Shown piece by piece: positions 1-8,596 of a DNA stretch of 64,000 bases (its first letter is position 1; every line of letters starts with the position of its first letter). Under the pieces are notes generated by a model, which was not told where the DNA came from, did not search any database, and saw nothing but the letters and a program-made list of their open reading frames with translations. Where the stretch lies: the NCBI GenBank assembly GCA_022572185.1, contig JACZWL010000012.1, positions 1 to 64,000 on the forward strand, written 5' to 3'. Position numbers and translations under genes: made by a program. This DNA is from Pseudomonadota bacterium (lineage in GTDB: Bacteria; Pseudomonadota; Gammaproteobacteria; Steroidobacterales; Woeseiaceae).

Positions 1-81
1 GCACTGGAGGCGGAGTACAGCGCCATAGTCAGCTGTGCTTCGAACGAAGTCTTTGCAGTGACCGCTAGCGGGAGCGACTAG
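1..81 (+). CDS. C-terminal end of an unidentified protein (partial)
   Basis: Frame 1 is open from the window edge to a TAG at 79-81 and encodes a 26-residue tail (ALEAEYSAIVSC...TASGSD). A strong intrinsic terminator follows 22 bp later, which supports this being the real end of a plus-strand gene. The fragment is too short to identify a family. Confidence 0.5.
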   Translation, partial: ALEAEYSAIVSCASNEVFAVTASGSD

Positions 82-103
82 CTCGACGCCAGCTTGATCC
101 CAG

Positions 104-128
104 AAACCCCGCTTCGGCGGGGTTTTTT
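104..128 (+). terminator. Rho-independent terminator
   Basis: CCCCGC (107-112) and GCGGGG (117-122) form a stem around a TTCG tetraloop. It is extended by AAA/TTT pairs and followed by a run of T (123-128). It lies just after the stop of the partial plus-strand gene. Confidence 0.9.
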
Positions 129-139
129 GTTGCACCGCA

Positions 140-335
140 TGAGTCCGCTTTGGGTCGTTAGCGGACCTTTCAGCCAATATTAGCCCAATGTCCGCTTCCG
201 GGCGTAAAGCGGTCGTTCCCCAACGACTTTTCAAACAGAAAAATCTGAACGTCTGCTTTTCCCGGTAGCGGTCGTTCGATTCTGGCGAAGCGGCATGAAT
301 TCAAGGGCGGCAGTCGGCCACAAGCGGACCTTGAT
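140..335. repeat. Cluster of degenerate ~30-bp intergenic repeats
   Basis: At least four imperfect copies of a unit of the form GTCCGCTTnnGGnCGnnAGCGGnCnTT start near 143, 190, 250 and 310. Each has a GTCCGC-type left side and an AGCGG(A/T)C-type right side, so each can form a weak hairpin. Two further copies lie at 1355-1440 beyond the next gene. The gene-free stretch 129-401 holds nothing else that I can support. Confidence 0.6.
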
Positions 336-401
336 GATTCTATAAACTAGTGGCTGCGTCGATTACCGAGTCTGATCGCCGGTGTTCAATGTCTTAGCAC
401 A

Positions 402-1142
402 CTATTCGCTTTGATCGTCAGGCCCGTCGCTCTGATCGGCTGGCGCATCACTTTGATCGGCAAGCTCATCGCTCTGACCGGTTATCGCAACCTCGTCCTT
501 CTGCTCCTCGTCTAGCACCGCATCAATCCGCGCAAACAATTCGTCCGCCATGCCATTTAGCTCCTGTGCGGGCCCTTGCAATGCGCTCATCGCTGCGGGG
601 CTCAGATCAAATCCCATCATTTTGACTTGGTCGTTCAGCGAACTAACTAACGGATGATAGGCTTCGCCTGTTAACGTCATTCTTTCAATCATCCCATCGT
701 ATCGTTGCTTTGACGCATCCATTCGCTGCATGCCTAGCTCTTTAAGCGATTCGTTCTCGAAAGATTCGAGTCCTTCCGCCCATGCATTGAATACCTTGTC
801 TGCTTGCTTCTGCATTTTCTTAACGCGATCACCGGTTTTCTCGGCGACTTTTTCGCTTTTCTCGAGAGCCTTAACGAGCTTTTTGTACGTTGATTCCGGT
901 TTCTTGGCCTCGCCAGCTATCAGCATGTTATACAGAGCTACGGTTGATTCGAGCTCAGATCTCGCATCAGTGAGTGAATCCCTGGCATCCTGACTATAGT
1001 CGAGGAACTTCTTTGACTCTTTTGAGCCCGCCTGTGCCATAGCGTTACTGAAACACAGGAGCAAAACAGTTCCAATCAAGGCAAATAATGCCGGCTTTGG
1101 TCGAGCCTGAAATACGGGTAACCCTTGGATTAATTTATTCAT
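402..1142 (-). CDS. Secreted DUF2959-family coiled-coil protein with acidic repeat tail
   Basis: Protein of 246 aa. Residues ~17-37 form a signal peptide ending in AMA-QA, so export to the periplasm is likely. Residues ~45-205 are almost entirely helical and match the layout I know for DUF2959: an N-terminal DARDxxxxARSE-type helix, a central KxEK-rich helix, then ALQGPAQELNG near the end. The last ~30 residues are a near-repeat of DQSD(E/A/G)(L/P)(A/D). A strong SD (GGAGGT) precedes the ATG. The function of the family is unknown. Similar small helical exported proteins are encoded at 54.9-55.7 kb beside a broken phospholipase D gene. Confidence 0.8.
   Translation of the reverse strand: MNKLIQGLPVFQARPKPALFALIGTVLLLCFSNAMAQAGSKESKKFLDYSQDARDSLTDARSELESTVALYNMLIAGEAKKPESTYKKLVKALEKSEKVAEKTGDRVKKMQKQADKVFNAWAEGLESFENESLKELGMQRMDASKQRYDGMIERMTLTGEAYHPLVSSLNDQVKMMGFDLSPAAMSALQGPAQELNGMADELFARIDAVLDEEQKDEVAITGQSDELADQSDAPADQSDGPDDQSE
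405..482 (-). repeat. 21-bp in-frame tandem repeat in the C-terminus of the DUF2959 gene
   Basis: About 3.5 units of 21 bp encode the heptad (D/G)QSD(E/A/G)(L/P)(A/D). Units differ by a few bases, mostly around the GATCAAAG/GATCAGAG core. Copy number could change by slippage without breaking the frame. Confidence 0.75.
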
Positions 1143-1354
1143 TGTTTTACCTCCATACGTGGGTCGCGGCTCAATTGACGCCGTGACTCAGACGCGAATT
1201 ATACAGTTAATCTTTATTGACGGTGCTCAACTATCGTATTCGGAATTGGCAGTAGGACTCGCGCCGTTTTGCCGTGTAATCCGACTCGAGCACCGAAGCG
1301 CCGATAAGTACTGCGGGAGTCAAGCCAATTTCTCAAATCCTGCCATCATCCGAA

Positions 1355-1440
1355 CGTCCGCAATGGGTCGTCAGCGGCCCCTCAGAACTGTACCACCCCA
1401 ATGGCCGCTATTGAGCGCAAAGCGGACGTTCCAGCTGATT
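1355..1440. repeat. Two further copies of the ~30-bp intergenic repeat
   Basis: ACGTCCGCAATGGGTCG...AGCGG near 1357 and TGGCCGCTATTGAGCG...AAAGCGGACGTTCC near 1404 share the CCGC(t/a)nn-GGGTCG/GAGCG-AGCGG core with the cluster at 140-335. Together they bracket the DUF2959 gene. Confidence 0.55.
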
Positions 1441-1701
1441 CGTCGTGTAAGTCACTGGTCCTTGGTGTCACAGTGGGTTAATTTTCGACGCTGATTCACA
1501 AGCAATCGCACGGAACGATTTCACGCGATGATGAATCGTTTCGGGGCTCCCAAGTTTGCGGAAACTGACGGATAGTGAATGCGCGGTAAACCTTAGGGGA
1601 ATGGTCGTGGTGGTGCACTGGGCTTGGACTTACTGTGGACTTACATGGGGTCGAGAGCTGACTTTCTGATCCTGAATCTCGTGCTAAGTGATTGATATTA
1701 T

Positions 1702-1758
1702 TGGTCGGGGTGAGAAGATTCGAACTTCCGGCCCCTGCCTCCCGAACACAGAGCGCGA
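1702..1758 (-). pseudogene. tRNA-Pro-like 3' half (relic, possible attachment-site remnant)
   Basis: Read on the minus strand, this ends in CACCCCGACCA (acceptor 3' strand plus CCA), preceded by an intact T-arm (GGAAG-TTCGAAT-CTTCT). Further 5' is an anticodon-loop-like TTCGGGA, giving a CGG anticodon. The anticodon stem is imperfect, and the upstream sequence lacks a matching 5' acceptor strand (CGGGGTG) or D-arm, so it is not a functional tRNA. Such 3' fragments are typical of tRNA-targeted integration events, though ordinary decay is also possible. Confidence 0.65.
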
Positions 1759-1955
1759 CTCCTTCAATGCCTTGTCACGACGCTGGAAAGTGAATATGAG
1801 GGTAACTTGGAGCAATTGTGGCTAGATGAAGCGGCAGGACGCCTGTCACACCTCTTGTAAAGTGGGCAACAGGAGCGCCGGGCGCTCAGTTGCCAGTGAG
1901 CGAAGTCGTTCTGCGGTAAGCTAGCCCGAATGTATCAGACAGGATGGAGGCCTGC

Positions 1956-2387
1956 ATGGATAAGACCGGTCTGGAAAGCATTCTGGCGAATCCAACACAT
2001 TACGAGGGTACCTATCTCGAATTTCTGGGCTTTCGACTGACAGCCTGGCGAGAGGGCTTCGCGAGACTCGAGATGCCGGTCCGGCCGGACCACCGCAATA
2101 CCGTTGGCTTTCTGCACGGCGGCGTCATCGCCTCGCTGCTTGATATCGCCGGCGCAGTCGCAGGTAGCCACGGCATTGCAGATGAGTTCGTCTCGATTAC
2201 AATCAATCTCAGCTGTAACTACATGGCGCCGCACCGAGGCGATACGGTGATCGCCGAGGGCGAGTTGGTTAGAACCACAACATCTCTGTTCTTTGCCCAG
2301 GCGAAGCTCCTGGATCCCGAGCACAATCTTCTATGCGCCACGGCGACAGGAACGTACAAGGCCAAGCCAAGGGAGCCCGTACAATGA
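1956..2387 (+). CDS. PaaI-type hotdog-fold acyl-CoA thioesterase
   Basis: Protein of 143 aa from the ATG at 1956, chosen over 1944 because GGAGG (1946-1950) sits 5 bp upstream. The hotdog family signature HGGVIASLLDIAGA (H54-G-G, D63) is present, as is the NLSCNYMAP strand. The family hydrolyses acyl- or aryl-acyl-CoA in the cytoplasm. The stop overlaps the start of the next gene (ATGA at 2384-2387), indicating translational coupling in a CoA-ester catabolic operon. The exact acyl substrate cannot be read from the sequence. Confidence 0.85.
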   Translation: MDKTGLESILANPTHYEGTYLEFLGFRLTAWREGFARLEMPVRPDHRNTVGFLHGGVIASLLDIAGAVAGSHGIADEFVSITINLSCNYMAPHRGDTVIAEGELVRTTTSLFFAQAKLLDPEHNLLCATATGTYKAKPREPVQ

Positions 2388-3157
2388 CAGTCGCGGATCG
2401 GTTCAATCTGGATGGGCGGGTGGCTCTGGTCACGGGGGCCGGTTCCGGCCTTGGCCGGCAGTTCGCCGAAACGCTGGCGGACGCGGGTGCCACCGTTATT
2501 CTTGCAGCGCGGCGACGGGAAAAACTCGAGGAGGCCGCTCAATCAATTGCAGACAAGGGCGGCAACGCGATCTGTGTCGATCTCGATGTCACCGATTCTG
2601 CCTCGGTACGAGACTGTTTTGCAGAGGTCGAGTCAACCACCGGCATCGCCGATATCCTGGTGAACAACGCGGGCATCAATCGCGCGGGATTTCTTGTCGA
2701 CTTGAGTGAGGAAGACTGGGATGTCGTGATCGATACCAATCTCAAAGGCGTGTTCCTGGTTGCACAGGCTGCGGCGAAGGCAATGATCAGAGCTGAGAAG
2801 CCGGGCAGTATCATCAATATCGCGTCCATACTCGGATTTCGTGTCGCCAAAATGCTCGGTTCCTATATTGCGGCCAAGAGCGGTGTCGTGAATCTAACCA
2901 GGACAATGGCGCTCGAATGGGCGAGATACGGCATCCGGGTCAATGCGATCGCGCCGGGTTACTTTCTGACAGAGATGAACGAGGACTTTTTTAAGACAGA
3001 CGTCGCCAGGAAAATGCTTGTGCAGGTCCCGATGCGGCGAATCGGTGAACTCGGGGAATTGTCCGGTCCGCTGCTGCTTCTTGCATCAGACGCCGGCAGT
3101 TTTATGACCGGCAGCACGATAGAAGTGGACGGTGGGCAACTCTGTAGTTCCTTGTAG
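2384..3157 (+). CDS. SDR-family NAD(P)-dependent oxidoreductase
   Basis: Protein of 257 aa. The Rossmann motif TGAGSGLG spans residues 17-24, NNAG is at 94-97, and the catalytic Ser148-Tyr161-xxx-Lys165 triad follows. C-terminal VDGG is typical of classical SDRs such as FabG-like 3-ketoacyl reductases. GGGAG lies just upstream, and the ATG overlaps the thioesterase stop. In this context it probably reduces or oxidises a 3-hydroxy/3-keto acyl intermediate; this is inferred from the neighbours. Confidence 0.88.
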   Translation: MTVADRFNLDGRVALVTGAGSGLGRQFAETLADAGATVILAARRREKLEEAAQSIADKGGNAICVDLDVTDSASVRDCFAEVESTTGIADILVNNAGINRAGFLVDLSEEDWDVVIDTNLKGVFLVAQAAAKAMIRAEKPGSIINIASILGFRVAKMLGSYIAAKSGVVNLTRTMALEWARYGIRVNAIAPGYFLTEMNEDFFKTDVARKMLVQVPMRRIGELGELSGPLLLLASDAGSFMTGSTIEVDGGQLCSSL

Positions 3158-3193
3158 TCCGGTATTCCGAAACAAAGAAGCAGGATCGAAACC

Positions 3194-4351
3194 ATGGGCC
3201 CGCTCCAAGGCTTCAAAATCATAGAAATTGCCGGCATTGGTCCTGGCCAGTTTTGCGGCATGTTGCTCGCCGACATGGGCGCCCAGGTCATTCGCATAGA
3301 TCGCCTGTCCGACGCGGATCTCGGTATCCCCCTGCCGGCGAAATACAACCTGATGAATCGAAGCCGGCCGACGATCGCGATTGATCTGAAGCATGCGGAC
3401 GGTGTCGAACTTGTACTTCGTTTGTGCGCGGATGCCGACGCGCTGTTCGAAGGTTTTCGACCCGGGGTGATGGAACGGCTTGGGATCGGGCCAACGGAGT
3501 GTCTGGGCCGAAATAAACGTCTGGTCTATGGACGCATGACCGGCTGGGGTCAAGACGGGCCACTGGCGGACTCGGTCGGACATGATGGCAATTACATTGC
3601 TCTGGCAGGCCCGCTTGCGGCCATCGGGACAAAAGACGGACAACCCGTCATGCCTCTGAATCTCGTTGCGGATTTCGGCGGTGGTGGAGTCTATCTCGCC
3701 ATGGGGATGCTTGCTGCCATGCTCGAAGCCGGTCGGTCCGGCGAGGGACAGATCATTGATGCCGCGATGGTCGATGGCGCGGCTTCGCTAATGACTCTGT
3801 TTTATGGACTGCGCGCCGGCGGCATGTGGTGCGAGGATCGGGGCAGCAACTTATTGGACGGGGGCGCGCCGTTCTACCGGACCTATGCGACCAAAGACAG
3901 GAAAAGCGTTGTGGTTTGCGCGATAGAGAGGCGATTTTTTCACGCGTTGCTTGAAGTACTGTCGATAGACGAGATTGATCCAAACGATCAGTTCGACACC
4001 GCCAGGTGGCCAGAGCACGCCGCTTGTTTCGAGGCCGTGTTTGTCACCAAGACACGGGACGAGTGGAGCAAATTGCTGGAAGGCAGCGATGCGTGTTTCG
4101 CGCCGGTGCTTTCAATGACAGAAGCGCCGAACCATCCACACAACAAGGCCCGAAAAACATTCGTGGAGTGCGACGGAATCGTCCAGCCTGGTCCGGCGCC
4201 GCGCTTTTCTCGTACCCGCTCAGAAATAAAAAGTCCGCCAGCGGAGCCCGGCACCGCCGGCAACGAGGCCCTCAGTGAATGGGGCTTATCGGAGGTCGAA
4301 ATCGAGAGGCTGCAGAAGGCCGGCGTGATCGGCAAGCCCGCCAACGGCTGA
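3194..4351 (+). CDS. CoA-transferase family III protein, alpha-methylacyl-CoA racemase type
   Basis: Protein of 385 aa, the usual length for AMACR/MCR. It matches the CaiB/BaiF fold: LLADMGAQVIRIDR near the N-terminus and FRPGVMERLGIGP at ~88-100. The racemase catalytic residues occupy the expected places (His130 in GHDGNYIALAG, Asp160 in NLVADFGGGG), and NLLDGGAPFY follows. The family epimerises (2R)/(2S)-2-methylacyl-CoA so that branched chains such as pristanoyl-CoA or sterol side chains can enter beta-oxidation. It is third in the operon, 36 bp after the SDR gene. Racemase rather than transferase activity is inferred from the conserved His/Asp pair. Confidence 0.85.
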   Translation: MGPLQGFKIIEIAGIGPGQFCGMLLADMGAQVIRIDRLSDADLGIPLPAKYNLMNRSRPTIAIDLKHADGVELVLRLCADADALFEGFRPGVMERLGIGPTECLGRNKRLVYGRMTGWGQDGPLADSVGHDGNYIALAGPLAAIGTKDGQPVMPLNLVADFGGGGVYLAMGMLAAMLEAGRSGEGQIIDAAMVDGAASLMTLFYGLRAGGMWCEDRGSNLLDGGAPFYRTYATKDRKSVVVCAIERRFFHALLEVLSIDEIDPNDQFDTARWPEHAACFEAVFVTKTRDEWSKLLEGSDACFAPVLSMTEAPNHPHNKARKTFVECDGIVQPGPAPRFSRTRSEIKSPPAEPGTAGNEALSEWGLSEVEIERLQKAGVIGKPANG

Positions 4352-4406
4352 GTTTGCGGCTCTTTCGACGCTTGTCGCGCCTTGTCTGTTGCAGTATAAT
4401 CACTTG

Positions 4407-4421
4407 CTTGTTGACAACAAG
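4407..4421. promoter_or_regulatory. Inverted repeat overlapping a -35-like box upstream of the TetR gene
   Basis: CTTGTT-GAC-AACAAG is a perfect 6-bp inverted repeat 65 bp before the TetR start. It contains TTGACA (4411-4416), a consensus -35, with a weak CTGTAT at 4435-4440 as a possible -10. The arrangement suits an autoregulatory TetR operator. Confidence 0.5.
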
Positions 4422-4486
4422 TTTCTTATAAAGTCTGTATTACTTATTGATTAACAAACTCTTTTTAAGTCTTCGAGGCACTCAAT

Positions 4487-5137
4487 TTGTCCACCGATCC
4501 CCAGCCTGTTGCGGAGAATGGCCAGTCCTTGACTCAGGCAGAACGCACCGCGATTTCGGACAAAGCCATGATCGATGCTGCGATCGAGCTGATCCTGGAG
4601 CACGGCACCGACAAGACCACTTTGCAGGCGATCGGCGAAAAGGCAGGCTATAGCCGTGGTCTCGCCACCTACCGTTTCGGATCCAAAGCAGGTCTTTATG
4701 ACGAGGTATGCAAATCAATCTCCAGGGACTGGCTCGGGTACCTGAAAGAAGGGGTCGGTGACAAAGTGGGCATCGACGCCATGTGCACTGCTCTCGATTC
4801 ATTTTTCCAGTTTGTGTCTGATTCGCCGCGCGACGCACGGGTACTGCAAATTCTTTATTGCGGTGCGGCGAGTCCCAGGTCCGAATACCGGCAGACTTCC
4901 ATCAACATACATCGGCGCCAGCAGGACGACGTTGCCGACTGGGTGCGCGCCGGGATGAAAACCGGCGAAATTCGCAAAAATGCAGATCCCAGAAGTATCG
5001 CTGCACATTACATCGCCTACATATCAGGAATGACCTATCTCTGGCTGATCGATCCGAAATCGGTCGATTTCAGGAAGGCCAACGAAGATATGAAAGAGCA
5101 TCTGCAACTTTCACTCGAGAACAGGACAGCAACATGA
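4487..5137 (+). CDS. TetR/AcrR-family transcriptional regulator
   Basis: Protein of 216 aa from a TTG start with a CGAGG-type SD. The N-terminal HTH spans about residues 25-70 ([30 protein letters not shown], the typical TetR motif). A helical ligand-binding domain follows. Its stop overlaps the thiolase ATG (ATGA, 5134-5137). It sits in the middle of the acyl-CoA genes and behind an inverted repeat, so it probably represses this cluster until an acyl-CoA is present; this is inference. Confidence 0.88.
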   Translation: MSTDPQPVAENGQSLTQAERTAISDKAMIDAAIELILEHGTDKTTLQAIGEKAGYSRGLATYRFGSKAGLYDEVCKSISRDWLGYLKEGVGDKVGIDAMCTALDSFFQFVSDSPRDARVLQILYCGAASPRSEYRQTSINIHRRQQDDVADWVRAGMKTGEIRKNADPRSIAAHYIAYISGMTYLWLIDPKSVDFRKANEDMKEHLQLSLENRTAT

Positions 5138-6342
5138 CAGACGCATATATTTTCGATCACGTTCGCAGCCCGCGCGGCCGCGGCAGATCGAACGGCGCAC
5201 TACACGAAGTAAAACCGATCGACCTGGCGGCGCAGGTACTCGCCAGCCTCAGAGATCGCAATGAACTCGATACCAGCAAAGTCGACGATGTCGTATTCGG
5301 CTGCGTCATGCCGGTCGGCGAGCAGGGTTCCTGTGTCACCCGACTCGCGGTATTGAATGCCGATTACGATGAAAGCGTGCCCGGAAAGCAAATCAATCGT
5401 TTTTGCGCATCGGGCCTCGAAGCAATCAACAGTGCGGCAGCCCAGGTCATGTCGGGGCAATCCGATCTCACCATTGGCGGCGGCCTCGAATCCATGTCGA
5501 GAGTACCGATGGGTTCGGATTCCGGTGCCATGCACGCTGATCCCGCGTTCGCCTATAAATCCTATTTCGTGCCTCAGGGAATCGGCGCGGACCTTATTGC
5601 CACCAAGTACGGTTTCTCGCGCGAAGACGTTGACACATATGCCGTTGAGAGCCAGCGACGTGCCACGAATGCCTGGCACAAGGGCTATTTCGATAATTCG
5701 GTGATACCGATCCAGGACCGCATAGGCATGACGTTGCTCGACAAGGATGAGCACATTCGTCCCGGTACGACCATGGAGGACCTCGCAGGGCTCAAGGCAG
5801 CATTCGAGGTGCCGGGTGAACAAGCCGGTTTCGATTCGGTTGCTTTGCAGAAGTACCCCGAGCTTGAGGCCATCAATCACGTGCATACAGGTGGCAATTC
5901 GAGCGGCATTGTCGACGGATCTGCTGCGGTATTAATTGGTTCCAAAGATATGGGTGATGCGCTCGGCCTCAAGCCACGGGTGCGCATCAAGGGCTTTGCG
6001 TCCATCGGAACTGATCCGACAATCATGCTGACAGGACCGGCGCCATCGGCGGAAAAAGTGCTCAAGCGCTGCGGAATGACCACAGACGACATTGACTTGT
6101 TCGAACTCAACGAAGCGTTCGCATCCGTCGTTATGTTGTTCATGCAAAAACTCGGCATCGACCATGACAGGATCAATGTCAACGGCGGTGCGATCGCGAT
6201 GGGGCATCCTTTGGGCGCGACCGGAGCCATGATTTTCGGCACGGTACTGGACGAACTCGAGCGCCGGGATCTGAATACCGCGCTGATTAATTTATGCGTC
6301 GGTGGTGGCATGGGTACCGCGACCATCATCGAACGCGTATAG
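5134..6342 (+). CDS. Acetyl-CoA C-acyltransferase (thiolase)
   Basis: Protein of 402 aa with the full thiolase triad: nucleophile Cys91 ([11 protein letters not shown]), His358 ([15 protein letters not shown]) and Cys388 (CVGGGMGT). It carries out the last step of beta-oxidation, thiolytic release of acetyl-CoA or propionyl-CoA. The ATG overlaps the TetR stop. It is followed by the FadB/FadJ-like protein, which lacks a thiolase domain, so the two probably act as a pair. Confidence 0.92.
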   Translation: MTDAYIFDHVRSPRGRGRSNGALHEVKPIDLAAQVLASLRDRNELDTSKVDDVVFGCVMPVGEQGSCVTRLAVLNADYDESVPGKQINRFCASGLEAINSAAAQVMSGQSDLTIGGGLESMSRVPMGSDSGAMHADPAFAYKSYFVPQGIGADLIATKYGFSREDVDTYAVESQRRATNAWHKGYFDNSVIPIQDRIGMTLLDKDEHIRPGTTMEDLAGLKAAFEVPGEQAGFDSVALQKYPELEAINHVHTGGNSSGIVDGSAAVLIGSKDMGDALGLKPRVRIKGFASIGTDPTIMLTGPAPSAEKVLKRCGMTTDDIDLFELNEAFASVVMLFMQKLGIDHDRINVNGGAIAMGHPLGATGAMIFGTVLDELERRDLNTALINLCVGGGMGTATIIERV

Positions 6343-6411
6343 CAGTTTCGGCTTGTCAGCCGTTCCTGCAAATCACTACTCCTGAAAATTTCATTGGTTT
6401 TGGATGAAAAA

Positions 6412-8586
6412 ATGAAAACGATTGATTATGAAATTGATAAAGACGGTGTCGTCGTTCTGACGATCGACGTTAAAGACCGGTCGATGAATGTCATGACGCC
6501 GGAGTTTCTGCAGGACCTGTCGGATGCTGTCGACAAGATTGCGGCTGACGACAAAGTCAAAGGTGCTGTTATTACGTCCGCTAAAGATTCTTTCATGGCG
6601 GGTGCCGATTTGTTGGAGCTGGTCGAGACGTTCGAGCAGCGTACCGACGCGGAGGAGGTCTATGGCTGGTGCCGCGGATTGCAGCAGACACTGAGAAAGT
6701 TGGAGACCTGTGGCAAGCCATTCGCTGCGGCGATCAACGGCACGGCGCTTGGCGGCGGTCTCGAAATCTGCCTGGCCTGCCACTACCGAGTGGCCGCAAA
6801 TAACCCGAAATCCGTCCTCGGTCTGCCGGAAGTCACGGTCGGGCTGATGCCCGGCGGCGGCGGTACCCAGCGCCTGCCGAGACTCATTGGCATTGAACCG
6901 GCTTTACAACTGATTACACAAGGCAAGCATTTGAAAGCTACAGAAGCCGTCGAAGCAGGTATCGCAGATCAACTGGTCGAACCCGGCAAGGAAATTGCAG
7001 CTGCCAAAGCCTGGGTGCTCGAGACAGGCGATCCCGAGCAGCCCTGGGACAAGAAGGGCTTCAAAGTGCCGGGCGGTGCGGGGCTCATGAACCCGTCTGC
7101 CATTCAGACATTCATGTTCGGTACGGCATTGTTGCAGAAGATGACCAAGCACAATTACCCGGCGCCAATCGCGATTATGTCGGCCGTCTATGAAGGCACG
7201 GTTCTACCGATAGACAAGGCGCTCGACATTGAATCCAAGTATTTCGCATTGATGCTGATGAGTCCGGTATCGCGCAACATGTCCCGTACTTTGTTCATCA
7301 ACAAGGGGGCTGCTGACAAGCTGGTGCGCAGGCCGAGTGAGCCGGAAAAGCGGCTGGTCAAAAAGCTCGGCATTCTCGGCGCCGGGATGATGGGCGCCGG
7401 TATTGCTTTTGTTTCGGCACGAGCCGGCATGCAGGTTATGCTGCTCGACACGACGAAGGAAAAAACCGAATTTGGCAAAGACTATTCCCGCGACCTCCTG
7501 CAAAAACGAATCGACAAAGGCCGTATGACGTCGGACAAGGCTGCCGACATTCTGGATCGGATTCATACGACGACAGAATTTGATGACCTTGCCGGTTGCG
7601 AGCTCGTCATCGAGGCAGTATTCGAAGACAGGAAGATCAAAGCCGATGTTACCGCGAAGACCGAGGCCATTATTGCTGGCGATGCGATCTTTGCTTCGAA
7701 TACGTCGACATTGCCGATCACGGGACTCGCCGAGGCTTCCAAACGGCCGCAACACTTCATCGGCATCCACTTCTTCTCGCCGGTAGAAAAGATGCCGCTG
7801 ATCGAGGTCATCGTTGGCAAGAAAACCAACGATGTCGCGATTGCACAGGCGCTTGATTACATTCAGCAACTGCGGAAGACGCCGATCGTTGTCAACGACA
7901 GCCGGGGCTTTTACACCAGCCGCGTTTTCAGCGTATTTAGCCGCGAGGGCATTAACATGCTGTGCGAAGGCGTCAACCCGGCGCTGATCGAGAACGTCGC
8001 GAAACACGCGGGAATGCCGGTCGGCCCGCTTGCTGTCACGGACGAGGTTTCGCTCGAGTTGAGCTACCACGTGATGAAGCAGACAAAACTGGATCTCGGT
8101 GAACTTTACGTCTCCTCGCCAGCCGATGCGGTGATCAGCAAGTTCGTCGAGGAACTCGACCGCCGGGGCAAGCGCTTCGGCAAAGGATTTTATGACTATC
8201 CTGAGGACGGCAAAAAACACCTGTGGTCGGGCTTGAAGGAACTCTATCCATTGGCTGACGAACAACCATCGGCAGATGAAGTCAGAAAGCGCATCCTCTA
8301 TTCGCAGGCGATAGAGACGGTACGCTGCATGGACGAAGGGGTTGTCACACATCCGGCCGATGCCGACATCGGATCTGTTTTCGGCTGGGGTTTTCCGCCT
8401 TACACAGGCGGCACGATCTCTTTCATCGAGACGGAGGGCCTCAAGAACTTTGTCGCGGAGGCCGATCGCCTGGCTGCGGTATACGGCGAACGTTTCGCCG
8501 TGCCCGGCAGCCTGCGGTCGATGGCTGTTAAGGGCGAGACGTTCTACCAGCTTGCCGATGTGCAAGCGCATCGTTCGGCAGCCTGA
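6412..8586 (+). CDS. Bifunctional enoyl-CoA hydratase / 3-hydroxyacyl-CoA dehydrogenase (FadB/FadJ-like)
   Basis: Protein of 724 aa from the ATG at 6412 (SD-like TGGATG upstream; a TTG at 6394 is an alternative). Residues ~1-190 are a crotonase domain retaining both glutamates (GGGLEICLA and GLPEVTVGLMPGGGG). From ~315 an NAD-binding domain follows (GILGAGMMGAGIAF), then GIHFFSPVEKMPL and two C-terminal 3HCDH helical domains. The order and length match the alpha subunit of the fatty-acid oxidation complex. Assignment to fadB versus fadJ cannot be settled here. Confidence 0.92.
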   Translation: MKTIDYEIDKDGVVVLTIDVKDRSMNVMTPEFLQDLSDAVDKIAADDKVKGAVITSAKDSFMAGADLLELVETFEQRTDAEEVYGWCRGLQQTLRKLETCGKPFAAAINGTALGGGLEICLACHYRVAANNPKSVLGLPEVTVGLMPGGGGTQRLPRLIGIEPALQLITQGKHLKATEAVEAGIADQLVEPGKEIAAAKAWVLETGDPEQPWDKKGFKVPGGAGLMNPSAIQTFMFGTALLQKMTKHNYPAPIAIMSAVYEGTVLPIDKALDIESKYFALMLMSPVSRNMSRTLFINKGAADKLVRRPSEPEKRLVKKLGILGAGMMGAGIAFVSARAGMQVMLLDTTKEKTEFGKDYSRDLLQKRIDKGRMTSDKAADILDRIHTTTEFDDLAGCELVIEAVFEDRKIKADVTAKTEAIIAGDAIFASNTSTLPITGLAEASKRPQHFIGIHFFSPVEKMPLIEVIVGKKTNDVAIAQALDYIQQLRKTPIVVNDSRGFYTSRVFSVFSREGINMLCEGVNPALIENVAKHAGMPVGPLAVTDEVSLELSYHVMKQTKLDLGELYVSSPADAVISKFVEELDRRGKRFGKGFYDYPEDGKKHLWSGLKELYPLADEQPSADEVRKRILYSQAIETVRCMDEGVVTHPADADIGSVFGWGFPPYTGGTISFIETEGLKNFVAEADRLAAVYGERFAVPGSLRSMAVKGETFYQLADVQAHRSAA

Positions 8587-8596
8587 GGAGAGCTGG

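Larger units (their letters stand above)
1143..1955. other. Gene-free stretch with repeats and a tRNA relic
   Basis: I see no convincing gene in this 0.8-kb region. An open frame at 1159-1494 has no SD and no recognisable protein character. The supported contents are two intergenic repeat units (1355-1440) and a degenerate tRNA 3' half on the minus strand (1702-1758). An SD (GGAGG, 1946-1950) for the thioesterase gene lies at the right end. Confidence 0.6.

Noticed and set aside
1159-1494. 111-codon open frame upstream of the thioesterase
   Set aside because: No SD, no recognisable protein features, and it overlaps two intergenic repeat units.
7204-8571. 455-codon open frame on the minus strand
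   Set aside because: Antisense shadow of the FadB/FadJ-like gene, whose domains are unmistakable in the other strand.
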